Assembly (NCBI GenBank): GCA_034769895.1
Contig: CM068372.1
Location: 372,019,258 to 372,083,257, forward strand
Origin: Magicicada septendecula
Taxonomy: Eukaryota; Arthropoda; Insecta; Hemiptera; Cicadidae
DNA: 64,000 nucleotides
Direction: 5' to 3'
In this document: positions 23,154 to 33,597 of the stretch, one piece after another
How positions within the stretch are numbered: the first letter of the stretch is position 1
Layout: each line of letters opens with the position of its first letter
Translations under genes and position numbers: made by a program
Notes under the pieces: generated by a model
The model's input: the letters and a program-made list of their open reading frames with translations, nothing else
Databases searched by the model: none
Told to the model about the DNA's origin: nothing

Positions 23154-25545
23154 CTGATGTGAAAAAGAAGAAGTGTACTAATTGTAAATTGTCCTATTGC
23201 TTAATGCAAAGCGAAAATACGTGTTGTTTTCATTTGTGAGGTTAGGTGACAACAGTTTTTGGTTTTTAGTTTACTGCTGAAATAAATAAAAGCCATGGTT
23301 GAGGAAAACATAACGTTTAATGTGTTATACAATGCTTCTAACACAGTAACACTTAAAATAAAGAATTTAGCGTTTTTTATTTACCAGATACTTTATAAAT
23401 ATCTCCAAAGGCTTTATAAATGGGTACTTTTAAATCTCCAAAGGCTGTTGCACTAACATAATAATTTAGTACAAGTTAAAATAGTACAAGTGTTGAAAAC
23501 AGCTTTGGAGAGAATTTGACTAATTATTACAAAATTGTTATACGAGCTGACAGAACGCCGTATATACATAGACAATAAAAATGTTATTAAAATACTTATT
23601 AAAAGTCAAATATTCACATGAAAAGCCACGGGTAACAGCTAGTAATTAATAATCCATCTCATTGAACGATCATATTGTTCTACTATGGACGTGAGATTAG
23701 TCATAACCCACAAATACACACAGCTTGTTAACAAGGAGAACACAGCTGTCTAACAATACATATTATATATACATTAATGTATATAATATATTAAGCATCC
23801 TATCTACAACTTCATTTTCCACAGTCTTAGATGTACCGTAAATAATTTTTGAATTGCTTCAATGTTCTTTCAAAGTGTATCCAGTTCTAATGAAAAATCA
23901 TTAATTTCTGAAAAACCCCATGCTTGTGAGAGCCCTGTTTTTCATTGTACCCACTTAAAGCTAATTCCACCTTTCCACAAAACTTTATACAATTAATTAT
24001 TCTCTTTAATTTATACACAACTTTAGCTACCTGCTTGATATGCTTCATAATATTTTACATGTACATTAAATTTAATTGAACTGCTATATTTGTCGTGACT
24101 AATAAAGCTAATTAAGTACATGACATATCGTACAGAAACTTAATGCTACCTTGCCCTCTGATTTAAAATATTTAATGTCTGTGAAACCTAATGCTGACCA
24201 TAATTTGTCCATTCTGTCACAATAAAAAAAACCACACAGAATAAAACAGATTGTTAACTGCATCACATCCAGAAATCCACTTAAAATTATTGTAAATTTC
24301 TTAATAAAATTTACAAGTAGAAGTATGTATTTCTTCCTTAGCTTGCTGGGTTAAATTTAACTAAGGCACAAGCCTTTCCAGTTTTTTAATTTTTAATTTT
24401 TTGTCTTCTAAAGAAAGACTTTCTTGAAAATTTAAAATTAAAACTTAAAATTTGAAATTAAAGAAGGACTTAGTGTTTTAAAATTAATTTTTAGAATGTT
24501 GTTTATACTATTCGTCATCATTTTTTGGCACAAAACAATATCACAATATTTCAAAATATAGAAGTATAAATAACACAAATTAAAATAAATGAACAGACAA
24601 ATTTGAAACCAAAAACTCACAGGCAGAGATTTCATCCATACATATTTAAAACACACAGTGCCGATGTGTATTTATGGAGAGGGCTCAGCATAAGTGAGCC
24701 TTTATGCAACCTTTGTGTTGCATTCATAATACACGGAAATCATTTGGCTAAGTTTGTTTTTACTAATGGAAGTTAAATGGTTTCATTTGTTGTGAGCCTT
24801 CAGCAACATTCTGCACTCAGTAGACACTATTAAATATCAAAGGAGCATGCTAGCATTAGAATAGTTGTAGGCCTAAGCTACTGTGAATTATGTTGTATAG
24901 TTGTACTTATAAATTGTAGTTGTGAAACTATAGTTGTATTGTAAACTATAGTTGTTTATAATACTATAAAAAAATACATTAATTTGAGAAAGTTTGTGAC
25001 AGTTATAATTACTTAATTAAAGTGTCTGGGAAGATCGAATCCTTGAGTCTCATTGCAGCAGCAGTCATTGGCTCTCAGTTATGGAAAATAGTACTATATA
25101 GATATACATTTTCATTATGTGCTGTTGATATTCATTTCTGGTCATACATATGAAAATTGAACTTATTTAGTTAAATGTTTAACTTTTGTATAAAATGTTA
25201 TGTTACTGTGTATGTTTGTGTGGTATACCTTACACATCATGAAATATCATGTAAAACTGAAGCAACAAGAAACACTATACAATTGCAATGGGGGATGTGT
25301 TTGTGTTTGTTTGACTAAAAATATAAATTATTATTATATAATATTTGATATTACAATATCACATGAACCTTTACAGATTATAATATGTTCATATTTAAGA
25401 TGTGATAATTAAAATAATCAAGTAATTTTAACGCTACTTGTAGTTAAAAATGTTCAGTTTAATTAATTACCTGTGAATTTATCATAACAAAATACTTTCA
25501 AAACAACAATTGTACAGTCATGAATAAAAAATTAATTTTTTGCAG
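23154..25545. other. AT-rich remainder of intron 4
   Basis: About 2.4 kb with no recognised gene, RNA or transposon. A 17-bp word CCAAAGGCTTTATAAAT is nearly repeated at 23406 and 23438. It ends in the TTTTTTGCAG acceptor. Confidence 0.5.
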
Positions 25546-25671
25546 GTTGCAGAAGTACTTGACTTCATCTTCCACCATCCAAAGCGTCGTTTTCCGTCCA
25601 TTGAAGAGCTTCTCGTTAGTGATTTCTTCCGCAATATTGATTTAAGAGAAATGCGAGCCACTTCACTTCCT
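25546..25671 (+). CDS. Slob: Slob-like pseudokinase, window exon 5 (end of C-lobe)
   Basis: 126 bp, residues 220-261, phase 0 at both ends. It follows TTTTGCAG and ends at GTGAGT. The reading is VAEVLDFIFHHPKRRFPSIE, then ELLVSDFFRNIDLREMRATS. This is the last helical part of the Slob/PXK pseudokinase domain (PSVEDLL-x-LFRSIDLREL in Slob). Skipping this exon would keep the frame but remove the end of the domain. Confidence 0.94.
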
Positions 25672-26235
25672 GTGAGTCTGTATTCTTTATATACTTTTAT
25701 CCGAACAACCCCACCCCCATTCATCTCCTACAATGGAATCAGTACATGAAATTGAGGGAATTCAGTAACATGTTCAAGAGACCAAAATAGAAAATTGCTA
25801 ACAAAACAGCAGGCATTTATGAATCAAAACCAATAGCCAGCAGTAGTGTATATGGTTAACCAATCACAATCCATCAGTAAAACACATCCAAGGCATACAG
25901 ACACTTGTAACAACGGCACAAAATAGACACACACACCTAAAAGAGACACAAGATGGGAGGTGAAACATAGAGAAGGAAATGGAAAGGAAAAACATGCTCA
26001 TATCTGGAAAACTTCAACAACAAAATAAGAAATAAAATTATAATTATATAATTTTATTGACTTATTGTAATTTAATTTTATATAATAATTTGTATTTCTG
26101 TCTATGCACAAAACTTATTTATTTTATTATTCGTATTTTATCTCTGATTACATCATTTTTGGTTCTTTAATTATGTTACCCTTCTAGTTAGTAATTAAAG
26201 TATACAGATTCGCCATAAAAATTGTATCCTCAGAT
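25672..26235. other. AT-rich intron 5, first part
   Basis: Nothing recognised beyond the GTGAGT donor. Confidence 0.5.
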
Positions 26236-26600
26236 TCACCATGGCGTCCTCAGCATATTCCTCAGATCTTCCTCAACATCCTTGATCCATCTCTTCCTTA
26301 GTCTCCCTCTTGATCTCCTACCTACTGCTCTCCATTCTAGAATTTTTCTGTGAATTCTGTGTTGTTCCATCCTCTCTTTTACTCTAGCCTTCTACTCTTT
26401 AAAAACTGAACTATATCAGTCCCATGTATTTATTCATTATTTCTTCATATTCTCTATGAGCCATCATTATTTTGTACTGGTCCAAAACTTTTTCTCAGAC
26501 ATAATCGTTGAAAAATATATCTCAGATATAATGGTCTATCAGATATATCTGGACAAAATTGGTGAAGAGGCTATAACCCATTCTGAGTTGTAACGCCAGT
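26236..26600 (-). mobile_element. LINE 3' end fragment
   Basis: The minus-strand reading has NSQKNSRMESS, then a GRRSRGRLRKRWIKDVEEDL-like tail and KKNME ends. It is the same tail family as 9815-10545, shorter and more decayed. Confidence 0.75.
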
Positions 26601-27239
26601 ATAAAAATAAAGTGCCATCCTCAGAAAATATTGATTCAGAAAAAATTTACAAATTTTCATATTTCACTTATAATTATGTAACACGTCTGCAGTAAAATGA
26701 AATAATCTATGTCACACTGTTCATTCAGTAGATAACAGCTGTTATCAACAGTTCATTCTTGTGTATTTACCAGTTTAAATGATTTATCAATTCCATCAAT
26801 CCTGTTCTATTCTCTTCTTAGTGTTTTCTGTGTCCTAGATCTACAGGCACATTCTACATAGTATGTTAGAGTCTGCGTCTTCTGTAACATTTTATCGCAT
26901 GTTCTTTTAGTCATTATGTTAATCTAACCTGAGTATGAAAATATTGCCTGCATGTTTGTTTCTGCTCTTAGCAATTTTAATATCAGTCATTCCTTAACCT
27001 CCTCATAGTTTATAGAACTTTAATTCTTACAGAAAATGATTCCAATGTAATAAGTAATAACAAGTTTTAGTTAATTTTAAAATAAGTGTCATAAGTTACT
27101 GAAATGTGATTATATTTATTTGTTTAATTATAGTAATAATAATTTCATGCTGTTATTTATGAATTTATAGTACTGACAGTATAGTGATATACTCACACAC
27201 TGCTATTGTCCCATAATCATCATTATTCAATTCACCCCA
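26601..27239. other. AT-rich intronic DNA
   Basis: Nothing recognised. Confidence 0.5.
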
Positions 27240-27705
27240 AGCAAACTGCAGATGAATTACCTTGAAACAAACCTTGAAACCTTGAATTAGATCAACAAGA
27301 GATGAGACAAACTTGAAGCCAATAACTCCAAAAGAAGAAGCAAGTGAAATTGATAAAAATTTAAGCTTGAAGAAAGCTCCTGGCTATGACCTAATAACTG
27401 GGAAAATAATGAAAGAACTTCCATCATAGGGAATTACCAACCTTACACACTTGATCAATGCAGCATTTCACTTGCATTATTATGAACCAATGCAGTAGAA
27501 AGTGGCAGAGATAATAATGATTCTAAAGCCTTGTAAGCCACCAAAAATGATAAAGCATCATATTGCCTGATATCATTGCTACCGATCATGTCCAAGATAT
27601 TTGAGAATTTGTTTTTAGAGCGTCTCAGGCCTATTATTGAGGAGAAGGATTTGATTCCCAACTATCAATTCAGATCTCAAATAAATATTCAACAATTGAT
27701 CAAGT
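27240..27705 (+). mobile_element. Jockey-like LINE, left part (RT fingers), split by a Penelope insertion
   Basis: The + reading contains KKAPGYDLITGKIMKELPS, then SYCLISLLPIMSKIFENL (the RPISLLP step), then RLRPIIEEKDLIPNYQFRS. These are the RT block motifs of Jockey/CR1-group LINEs. The reading breaks at 27705 and continues at 33586 with STIDQVRRI and onward, so the 5.9 kb between them was inserted later. Stops and frameshifts show the LINE is dead. Confidence 0.9.
27694..27705. repeat. Target-site duplication, left (12 bp)
   Basis: AATTGATCAAGT here and again at 33586-33597. Removing one copy plus the insert restores a continuous LINE reading, which supports the boundary call. Confidence 0.93.
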
Positions 27706-27780
27706 TTAATGAAGAAATTTGTGTTAGTGGTTGAAATCACAATCAGAATGATCACTGTTGCACACCACTATATAAAAATT

Positions 27781-27828
27781 ATCCCGATTAGCGCTTTCAA
27801 GCTTCACAGCCCATCGTCAGATCGGAAT
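27781..27828 (-). ncRNA. Hammerhead-ribozyme-like motif, minus PLE copy
   Basis: Reverse complement of the 48-nt motif at 33500-33547, with the same elements. Stem I is AUUCCGAU with AUCGGGAU (8 bp, one G-U). Then come box CUGACGA, one extra U, stem II GGGCU/AGCUU around GUGA, box GAA, the palindromic stem III word AGCGCU and cleavage position A. See the + copy for details. Confidence 0.72.
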
Positions 27829-28124
27829 AGACAAGAAATATGCAAAAACAAACCCTTCACCCCTCTCCCCCACTATGCTCCCACACAACAAGCTATAATA
27901 TAAATGACCCTTCCCCACCCCCTAAACCCTGTCCCACCATCTGTACAGTTACATATTTTTCTAGCAAATTCCTTGTGTTTCAGTGGTGTGTGTGTGTGTG
28001 TGCATCCTTTTAAACTACCCTCTTCCTCTCCACACACGTGGGTCAGTCACACACCCTTATTTTAAAACATCCAATTAGTACTATGCAATATAATTCTTAA
28101 TCTTATCTATCTGTCCTCTATAAT

Positions 28125-29927
28125 TTATTTCTTAATCATGATATAAAATATTTCTTCATTATCAAATTTAATTTTAATATTAATTAAATCTAACCCTTTT
28201 TCTCTTTCTTTCAATATTTCTAACTCCTCTCTAAGCTTCCTTTCAACTGTGTTATTTACTACTTTTACAATTTCGTATTCTTCCAAAGGATTAACAAACT
28301 TATGGTTGTCTTCTATGAAATGTCTTGCATATAACGAATTAGTTGTTCTATTACCTTCTCCACGTTTGTGGTCAGACAACCTGCATACGAATTTTCGTCC
28401 TGTCTCACCTAGGTACACTTTGTTGCAGTCTTTACATTTTAATTTATAAATTCCGCTTTTCTGTAATACTGGAATTTTCTCTATATTCTTATTCCTTGTC
28501 TTATCAAATACCGTTTCACATTTTTTAATAGCTATATCTACTCCATATTTATTAAAACATTTAATAATTTTTCTAGTATGTGAACCTATGTATGTCAATG
28601 ACCCTGCATAATTCTTTTGTTCTGGTTCTATTTTAGCTTTTTGTATGTTAACCCTTTTCATAACTTTATCCACTATGTTGGTGTTATAATTATTATTCCT
28701 TACAATTCCCTTTATCGTTTTTAACTCCCTATCTTTTGATTCGGTCTCTTTTAAACACTTCTGAGCTCTGTAACAAAATGAATTGATTGCCGCCATTTTA
28801 TATCTATATGGGTGGTAAGACTCTCTTGGTATAATTATATCAGAATACGACTCTTTCCTAAATATCCCAAACTGTAGTTTCTCATTATCCTTAATTTCTA
28901 TGTTCAAATCTAAGTAATTTATTTTCTTACCTCCTATCTCTTCTTTAAATTGTAAGTTTTTATCCTTATTATTTACCTCATTTATAAACTCATGCACTTC
29001 TTCTATGCTTCCTTCCCAAATTACTAATACATCATCAACATATCTAGACCATAATTTTATATTGTCTTTATACTTAGTGGAAGTTATTAATTGCTTTTCA
29101 AAATCATTCATGTATATTTCAGCAAGAATAGGGGATAATGAAGACCCCATAGGTAAACCTTTTTTCTGTATATAAAACTTGTTATTAAACCTAAAATAGT
29201 TCTGATTTACACATTCTTTAATTACTTTCATCAACTGCTTTTTATACCTGTATTCTCCCATATTATTATCGTTTATTAACTTAATAACTTTATTTACTGT
29301 GATATTGGTAAACATGTCCTTAACATCCAGTGATATCAATTTTGTATTTACATTAATCCTAATATTTTCTAATTTTTCTATCAATTTTACATTATTCTCT
29401 ATGTTGTATTTTGTCCCAAATTCATATTTCTCTTTCAGTACTCTGCTAACTTCCTTTGATAATTTATAAATAGGTGCATTAATAAAAGAAACAATCGGTC
29501 TAATTGGTTTTCCTTCTTTATGTATCTTAACCTGACTTTTAAAAGTTGGTACTGTTGGATTTCTTTCCAATAAATACTTTTTCTTATTTTCTTCTATAAA
29601 TGTTATCTGTTTCATCATTTGTTTTATCCTTGACTGGTACTTACTTGTATAATCATACTTTATTTCCTCGTATGGTCCTTCCCTTATAAATTCTTCCGTT
29701 TTCTTTATGTATTCGTCCTTTCTCAGTAGTACCATTGTATTTCCTTTGTCCGCCTTCGTAACTATAATATCATTCTTCTTTATTTTATTCTTTAGTTTAG
29801 TTACAGTTGATTTGATTTTTTGTTCATTCTTTGAATTATACAAAATTTTCTTAAATATTTTATCTACGACAATCAGAATGATCACTGAAATCAGAGTGAT
29901 TTCAACCACTAACACAAATTTCTTCAT
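28125..29927 (-). CDS. Penelope-like RT plus GIY-YIG endonuclease ORF, uninterrupted 600 codons
   Basis: Reverse transcriptase joined to a GIY-YIG endonuclease, the fused protein that copies and inserts Penelope-like elements. RT block A is SLDVKDMFTNI (about residues 199-209), block B QKKGLPMGSSLSPILAEIYM (254-273) and block C YVDD (296-299). The endonuclease starts SGIYKLKCKDCNKVYLGETG (491-510), with a CxxC zinc pair between GIY and the YIG position (here YLG), then Arg511 and the distal H-x-EDNHKF block. The first roughly 20 residues come from antisense terminal-repeat DNA, not the true N-terminus, so the protein is 5'-truncated. Comparison with the + copy shows about 200 residues missing. 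No stop or frameshift occurs in 600 codons, suggesting recent insertion. Confidence 0.93.
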   Translation of the reverse strand: MKKFVLVVEITLISVIILIVVDKIFKKILYNSKNEQKIKSTVTKLKNKIKKNDIIVTKADKGNTMVLLRKDEYIKKTEEFIREGPYEEIKYDYTSKYQSRIKQMMKQITFIEENKKKYLLERNPTVPTFKSQVKIHKEGKPIRPIVSFINAPIYKLSKEVSRVLKEKYEFGTKYNIENNVKLIEKLENIRINVNTKLISLDVKDMFTNITVNKVIKLINDNNMGEYRYKKQLMKVIKECVNQNYFRFNNKFYIQKKGLPMGSSLSPILAEIYMNDFEKQLITSTKYKDNIKLWSRYVDDVLVIWEGSIEEVHEFINEVNNKDKNLQFKEEIGGKKINYLDLNIEIKDNEKLQFGIFRKESYSDIIIPRESYHPYRYKMAAINSFCYRAQKCLKETESKDRELKTIKGIVRNNNYNTNIVDKVMKRVNIQKAKIEPEQKNYAGSLTYIGSHTRKIIKCFNKYGVDIAIKKCETVFDKTRNKNIEKIPVLQKSGIYKLKCKDCNKVYLGETGRKFVCRLSDHKRGEGNRTTNSLYARHFIEDNHKFVNPLEEYEIVKVVNNTVERKLREELEILKEREKGLDLINIKIKFDNEEIFYIMIKK

Positions 29928-29935
29928 TAAACGTC
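29870..29935. repeat. Head-to-head junction of two PLE copies
   Basis: A terminal-repeat segment (CAATCAGAATGATCACTG, then a spacer, then GTGATTTCAACCACTAAC) is present here and, inverted, at 27707-27757. The + copy reads away to the right and the minus copy to the left. The short inverted words at the join suggest template switching during insertion. Confidence 0.75.
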
Positions 29936-29942
29936 TGTTAAG

Positions 29943-31237
29943 ATGTGCAATCGACTACAGGTAATGGACAACAACAATGAGGTAATAAACGGCAACAATA
30001 AGGTAAGTAAAGTTTTTAAATATCTTAAGTTAAAAGTTAAATTGAAGAGGGTTTTAAGTAAAATATGGTTTAATAAACAATGTCTGGATAATAATGTCAT
30101 CCCAAAGTACGCTCAAGTTAAAATTAAAAATAAGAACAGTGTAGCCAAAAAAGTAAAAGAACAAAGCGAGAAGTTGTGGATAAAACTGGAAATAAGGTCA
30201 CTCTACGGCTTAATCAATAGATATAATAGGGAATTATATGACAGACACATAGAATTGTTAAGAATATACTCGTATGTAGAGTTAGAAGAAATATTATATA
30301 ATTTTGGTTTGGGGTACGTAGAAAAGAAATTGGAAAAGAAAAATAAAAAAATGGTAGATAAGTTAAATAAATTAATAAGAAAGAACGAAGTAAAAAAGGA
30401 ACACCTCTCTAAGAATAACTATGAAAAAAGAGTAATAAACCTTACAGAGGTAAATTTCAATACAGAAGAAAAAGAAATGTTAGCAAAAGGCTTTAAATAC
30501 GCACCGCCACCAGAATTAAATCAAGAAAAACCGATTATTGAATGCGAAAGCATAATACAAAAACTAGGAAATGAAAATGATAAAAAAAGAATAAGGTAAG
30601 AAGTAGGGTATGTCGTAGATAAAATATTTAAGAAAAGTTTGTATAATTCAAAGAATGAACAAAAAATCAAATCAACTGTAACTAAACTAAAGAATAAAAT
30701 AAAGAAGGATGATATTATAGTTACGAAGGCGGACAAAGGAAATACAATGGTACTACTGAGAAAGGACGAATACATAAAGAAAACTATAGAATTTATAAGG
30801 GAAGGACCATACGAGGAAATAAAGTATGATTATACAAGTAAGTACCAGTCAAGGATAAAACAAATGATGAAACAGATAACGTTTATAGAAGAACATAAGA
30901 AAAAGTATTTATTGGAAAGTAATCCAACAGCACCAACTTTTAAAAGTCAGGTTAAGATACATAAAGAAGGAAAACCAATTAGACCGATTGTTTCTTTTAT
31001 TAATGCACCTATTTATAAATTATCAAAAGAAGTTAGCAGAGTACTGAAAGAGAAATATGAATTTGGGACAAAATACAACATAGAGAATAATGTAAAATTG
31101 ATAGAAAAATTAGAAAATATTAGGATTAATGTAAATACAAAATTGATATCACTGGATGTTAAGGACATGTTTACCAATATCACAGTAAATAAAGTTATTA
31201 CGTTAATAAACGATAATAATATGGGAGAATACAGGTA
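29943..31237 (+). pseudogene. Penelope-like ORF, 5' part with one stop, cut by hAT
   Basis: The N-terminal 218 residues (29943-30599) are lysine-rich, with a KLKVKLKRVLSKIWF stretch and an APPPELNQE step before the RT. A single TAA at 30597-30599 interrupts the frame, and the same frame continues through DIIVTKADKGNTMVLL (RT fingers) to block A, LISLDVKDMFTNI. It ends at GEYRYKK, where the hAT element enters. This region shows what the minus copy lacks. It is dead as a single ORF. Confidence 0.9.
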
Positions 31238-31245
31238 TAAAAAGC
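31238..31245. repeat. hAT target-site duplication, left (8 bp)
   Basis: TAAAAAGC, perfectly repeated at 32301-32308. Confidence 0.95.
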
Positions 31246-31307
31246 CAGTAGCGGATCTAGGTTGTCCTGCGCCCGGGGCAAGAATAATATTGGCGCCACA
31301 CACACAC

Positions 31308-31348
<41 letters not shown>

Positions 31349-32300
31349 ACCGGGCATATGAAGTTGAACGTAAGTGTAACTAACCTAAAAACAGGCATCT
31401 AGCAAAACTAAAAGCTTCCTAACGGGAACTAAAAGCCTAACGAAAGTCTAACCTCCAAACGGGCAGGAAGGCGAGCTAGCTAAATTATAATCTACGAATG
31501 GGCAGAAAGGCGACAAAAACTTAAAAGTACCGCCCTCATCCATCCTCCTTTAAGTTTCTCTATCAAGCTCTAATTTTTTTTTACAAGACACGAGCACATT
31601 TAAGTAGAATAGGGTTTGAGATAAAACGTAATATCCATTTTATACTAAGAAATTCTTTATTTGTCATTTTTTATTACAAAGGAAAACTACATACCAAAAG
31701 TTATATACTTAAAAACCCAATCACTAACGCTATTCAAATATTACGAAGTCAGTAACGAAAATTACTATAGCAAATCACTACAAAAATAACAATTATATAA
31801 AAAAAGGAGAAAATAGAGATTCCACGACCCCGTATTTTATTTATTGGACGCCCGGGATCCGCGAATTCTAATTTTTTGTTTTATTAGGAGAAATTAACAA
31901 GATGAATTAAATTAAATGTATTTGTTCTTGGGAAAATTGATTTTCTATCTATGGCTTTTTAACAATGGTATGTTTTGGTGAAGGTCGCTGAAGATTTTCA
32001 ATACTTGATTTTAGCTTCTGATAAGGGATCACGAATGTTTCGAAACGTTAAGAAATTGTTTCATTTTTATAAAAATTGCATAATGTGATTATGCATAATG
32101 TGCTACTACACCTTCCCGTAACATTAGTACTAAACTGTATATTTACTAGTTACGCGGTGTCGGTGTAGAATTCCCGATTCCTTATAAAAATAATCGAGTC
32201 ACAAAAATCGAATCGAATCAACCACAGTTGAATTTGCCGCCCCCTGAAGTTGCCGCCCGGGGCAAGGGCCCCGGCTTGCCCCCCCCTAGATCCGCCACTG
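31246..32300. mobile_element. hAT-like non-autonomous element inside the + PLE
   Basis: 1055 bp with ends CAGTAGCGGATCTAGG and, inverted, CAGTGGCGGATCTAGG. It has GC-rich subterminal blocks (GCCCGGGGCAAG on both sides) and a (CA)n run at about 31298-31346. A perfect 8-bp duplication flanks it. No transposase frame was found. It is younger than the PLE that it interrupts. Confidence 0.96.
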
Positions 32301-32308
32301 TAAAAAGC

Positions 32309-33081
32309 AGTTGATGAAAGTAATTAAAGAATGTGTAAATCAGAACTATTTTAGGTTTAATAACAAGTATTATATACAGAAAAAAGGTTTGCCTATGGGG
32401 TCTTCATTATCCCCTATTCTTGCTGAAATATACATGAATGATTTTGAAAAGCAATTAATAACTTCCACTAAGTATAAAGACAATATAAAATTATGGTCTA
32501 GATACGTTGATGATGTATTAGTAATTTGGGAAGGAAGCATAGAAGAAGTGCATGAGTTTATAAATGAGGTAAATAATAAGGATAAAAACTTACAATTTAA
32601 AGAAGAGATAGGAGGTAAGAAAATAAATTACTTAGATTTAAACATAGAAATTAAAGATAATGAGAAACTACAGTTTGGGATATTTAGGAAAGAGTCGTAT
32701 TCTGATATAATTATACCAAGAGAGTCTTACCACTATGGAGTAGATATAGCTATTAAAAAATGTGAAACGGTATTTGATAAGATAAGGAATAAGAATATAG
32801 AGAAAATTCCAGTATTACAGAAAAGCGGAATTTATAAATTAAACTGTAAAGACTGCAACAAAGTGTACCTAGGTGAGACAGGACGAAAATTCGTATGCAG
32901 GTTGTCTGACCACAAACGTGGAGAAGGTAATAGAACAACCAATTCGTTATATGCAAGACATTTCATAGAAGACAACCATAAGTTTGTTAATCCTTTGGAA
33001 GAATACGAAATTGTAAAAGTAGTAAATAACACAGTTGAAAAGAAGCTTAGAGAGGAGTTAGAAATATTGAAAGAAAGATAA
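32309..33081 (+). pseudogene. Penelope-like ORF, 3' part with internal deletion
   Basis: Resumes the RT directly after the hAT duplication: block B QKKGLPMGSSLSPILAEIYM, block C YVDD, then the connector. Compared with the minus copy, 88 codons (264 bp) are missing after PRESYH (near 32733), in frame, so the connector between RT and endonuclease is lost. The endonuclease SGIYKLNCKDCNKVYLGETG follows. A Glu codon of the minus copy has become TAA at 33079-33081, cutting off about 28 residues. Confidence 0.92.
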
Positions 33082-33280
33082 AAAGGGTTAGACAATTTAA
33101 TTAATATTAAAATTAAATTTGATAATGAAGAAATATTTTATAACATGATTAAGAAGTAAATGATAGAGGACAGATAGATAAGATTAAGAATTATATTGCA
33201 TAGTACTAATTGGATGTTTTAAAATAAGGGTGTGTGACTGACCCACGTGTGTGGAGAGGAAGAGGGTAGTTTAAAAGGAT

Positions 33281-33281
<1 letters not shown>

Positions 33282-33341
<60 letters not shown>
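33282..33341. repeat. (CA)30 run within the PLE 3' region
   Basis: Sixty bases of alternating CA. The equivalent site in the minus copy (27986-28002) has only about eight units, so the run expanded in one copy. Confidence 0.95.
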
Positions 33342-33342
<1 letters not shown>

Positions 33343-33499
33343 CACTGAAACACAAGGAATTTGCTAGAAAAATATGTAACTGTACAGATGGTGGGACAGG
33401 GTTTAGGGGGTGTGGAAGGGTCATTTATATTATAGCTTGTTGTGTGTGAGCAGGGTGGGGGAGAGGGGTGAAGGGTTTGTTTTTACATATTTCCTGTCT

Positions 33500-33547
33500 A
33501 TTCCGATCTGACGATGGGCTGTGAAGCTTGAAAGCGCTAATCGGGAT
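33500..33547 (+). ncRNA. Hammerhead-ribozyme-like motif, + PLE copy
   Basis: Elements in order: stem I 5' strand AUUCCGAU (33500-33507); box CUGACGA (33508-33514); one extra U (33515); stem II GGGCU (33516-33520), loop GUGA, AGCUU (33525-33529); box GAA (33530-33532); self-complementary stem III AGCGCU (33533-33538); predicted cleavage position A33539; stem I 3' strand AUCGGGAU (33540-33547). Stem I has 8 bp with one G-U. Penelope-like elements are known to carry hammerheads with minimal stem III that act as dimers. The unpaired base before stem II is not canonical, so activity is unproven. Confidence 0.75.
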
Positions 33548-33585
33548 AATTTTTATATAGTGGTGTGCAACAGTGATCATTCTGA

Positions 33586-33597
33586 AATTGATCAAGT
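33586..33597. repeat. Target-site duplication, right (12 bp)
   Basis: AATTGATCAAGT, a perfect copy of 27694-27705. Confidence 0.93.

Larger units (their letters stand above)
27706..29930 (-). mobile_element. Penelope-like element, 5'-truncated minus-strand copy
   Basis: Left half of a compound insertion. On the minus strand it runs from an antisense-terminal-repeat junction (29930-29870), through the RT plus GIY-YIG ORF (29927-28125), to a 3' region with a short GT run and the hammerhead-like motif at 27781-27828. It then continues past the motif into about 38 bp that match the start of the neighbouring + copy. That read-through into the next terminal repeat is a known Penelope habit. It lacks the N-terminal region found in the + copy (29943-30599). 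Confidence 0.92.
29931..33585 (+). mobile_element. Penelope-like element, near full-length + copy, interrupted by hAT
   Basis: Begins with terminal-repeat sequence, followed by the N-terminal ORF region, RT and endonuclease and a 3' region with a (CA)n run and the hammerhead-like motif. It ends at CAGTGATCATTCTG next to the 12-bp target duplication. A 1055-bp hAT element splits it. Its protein differs from the minus copy by few residues over shared parts, so the two are close relatives. Confidence 0.92.

Noticed and set aside
29870-29927. True N-terminus of the minus-strand Penelope protein
   Set aside because: The first roughly 20 codons are antisense terminal-repeat sequence. The + copy shows the real N-terminal region.
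31849-31868. Clustered SmaI, BamHI and EcoRI sites resembling a cloning polylinker
   Set aside because: No other vector sequence is nearby. It lies within a hAT element with a perfect genomic 8-bp duplication, so chance is more likely than contamination.
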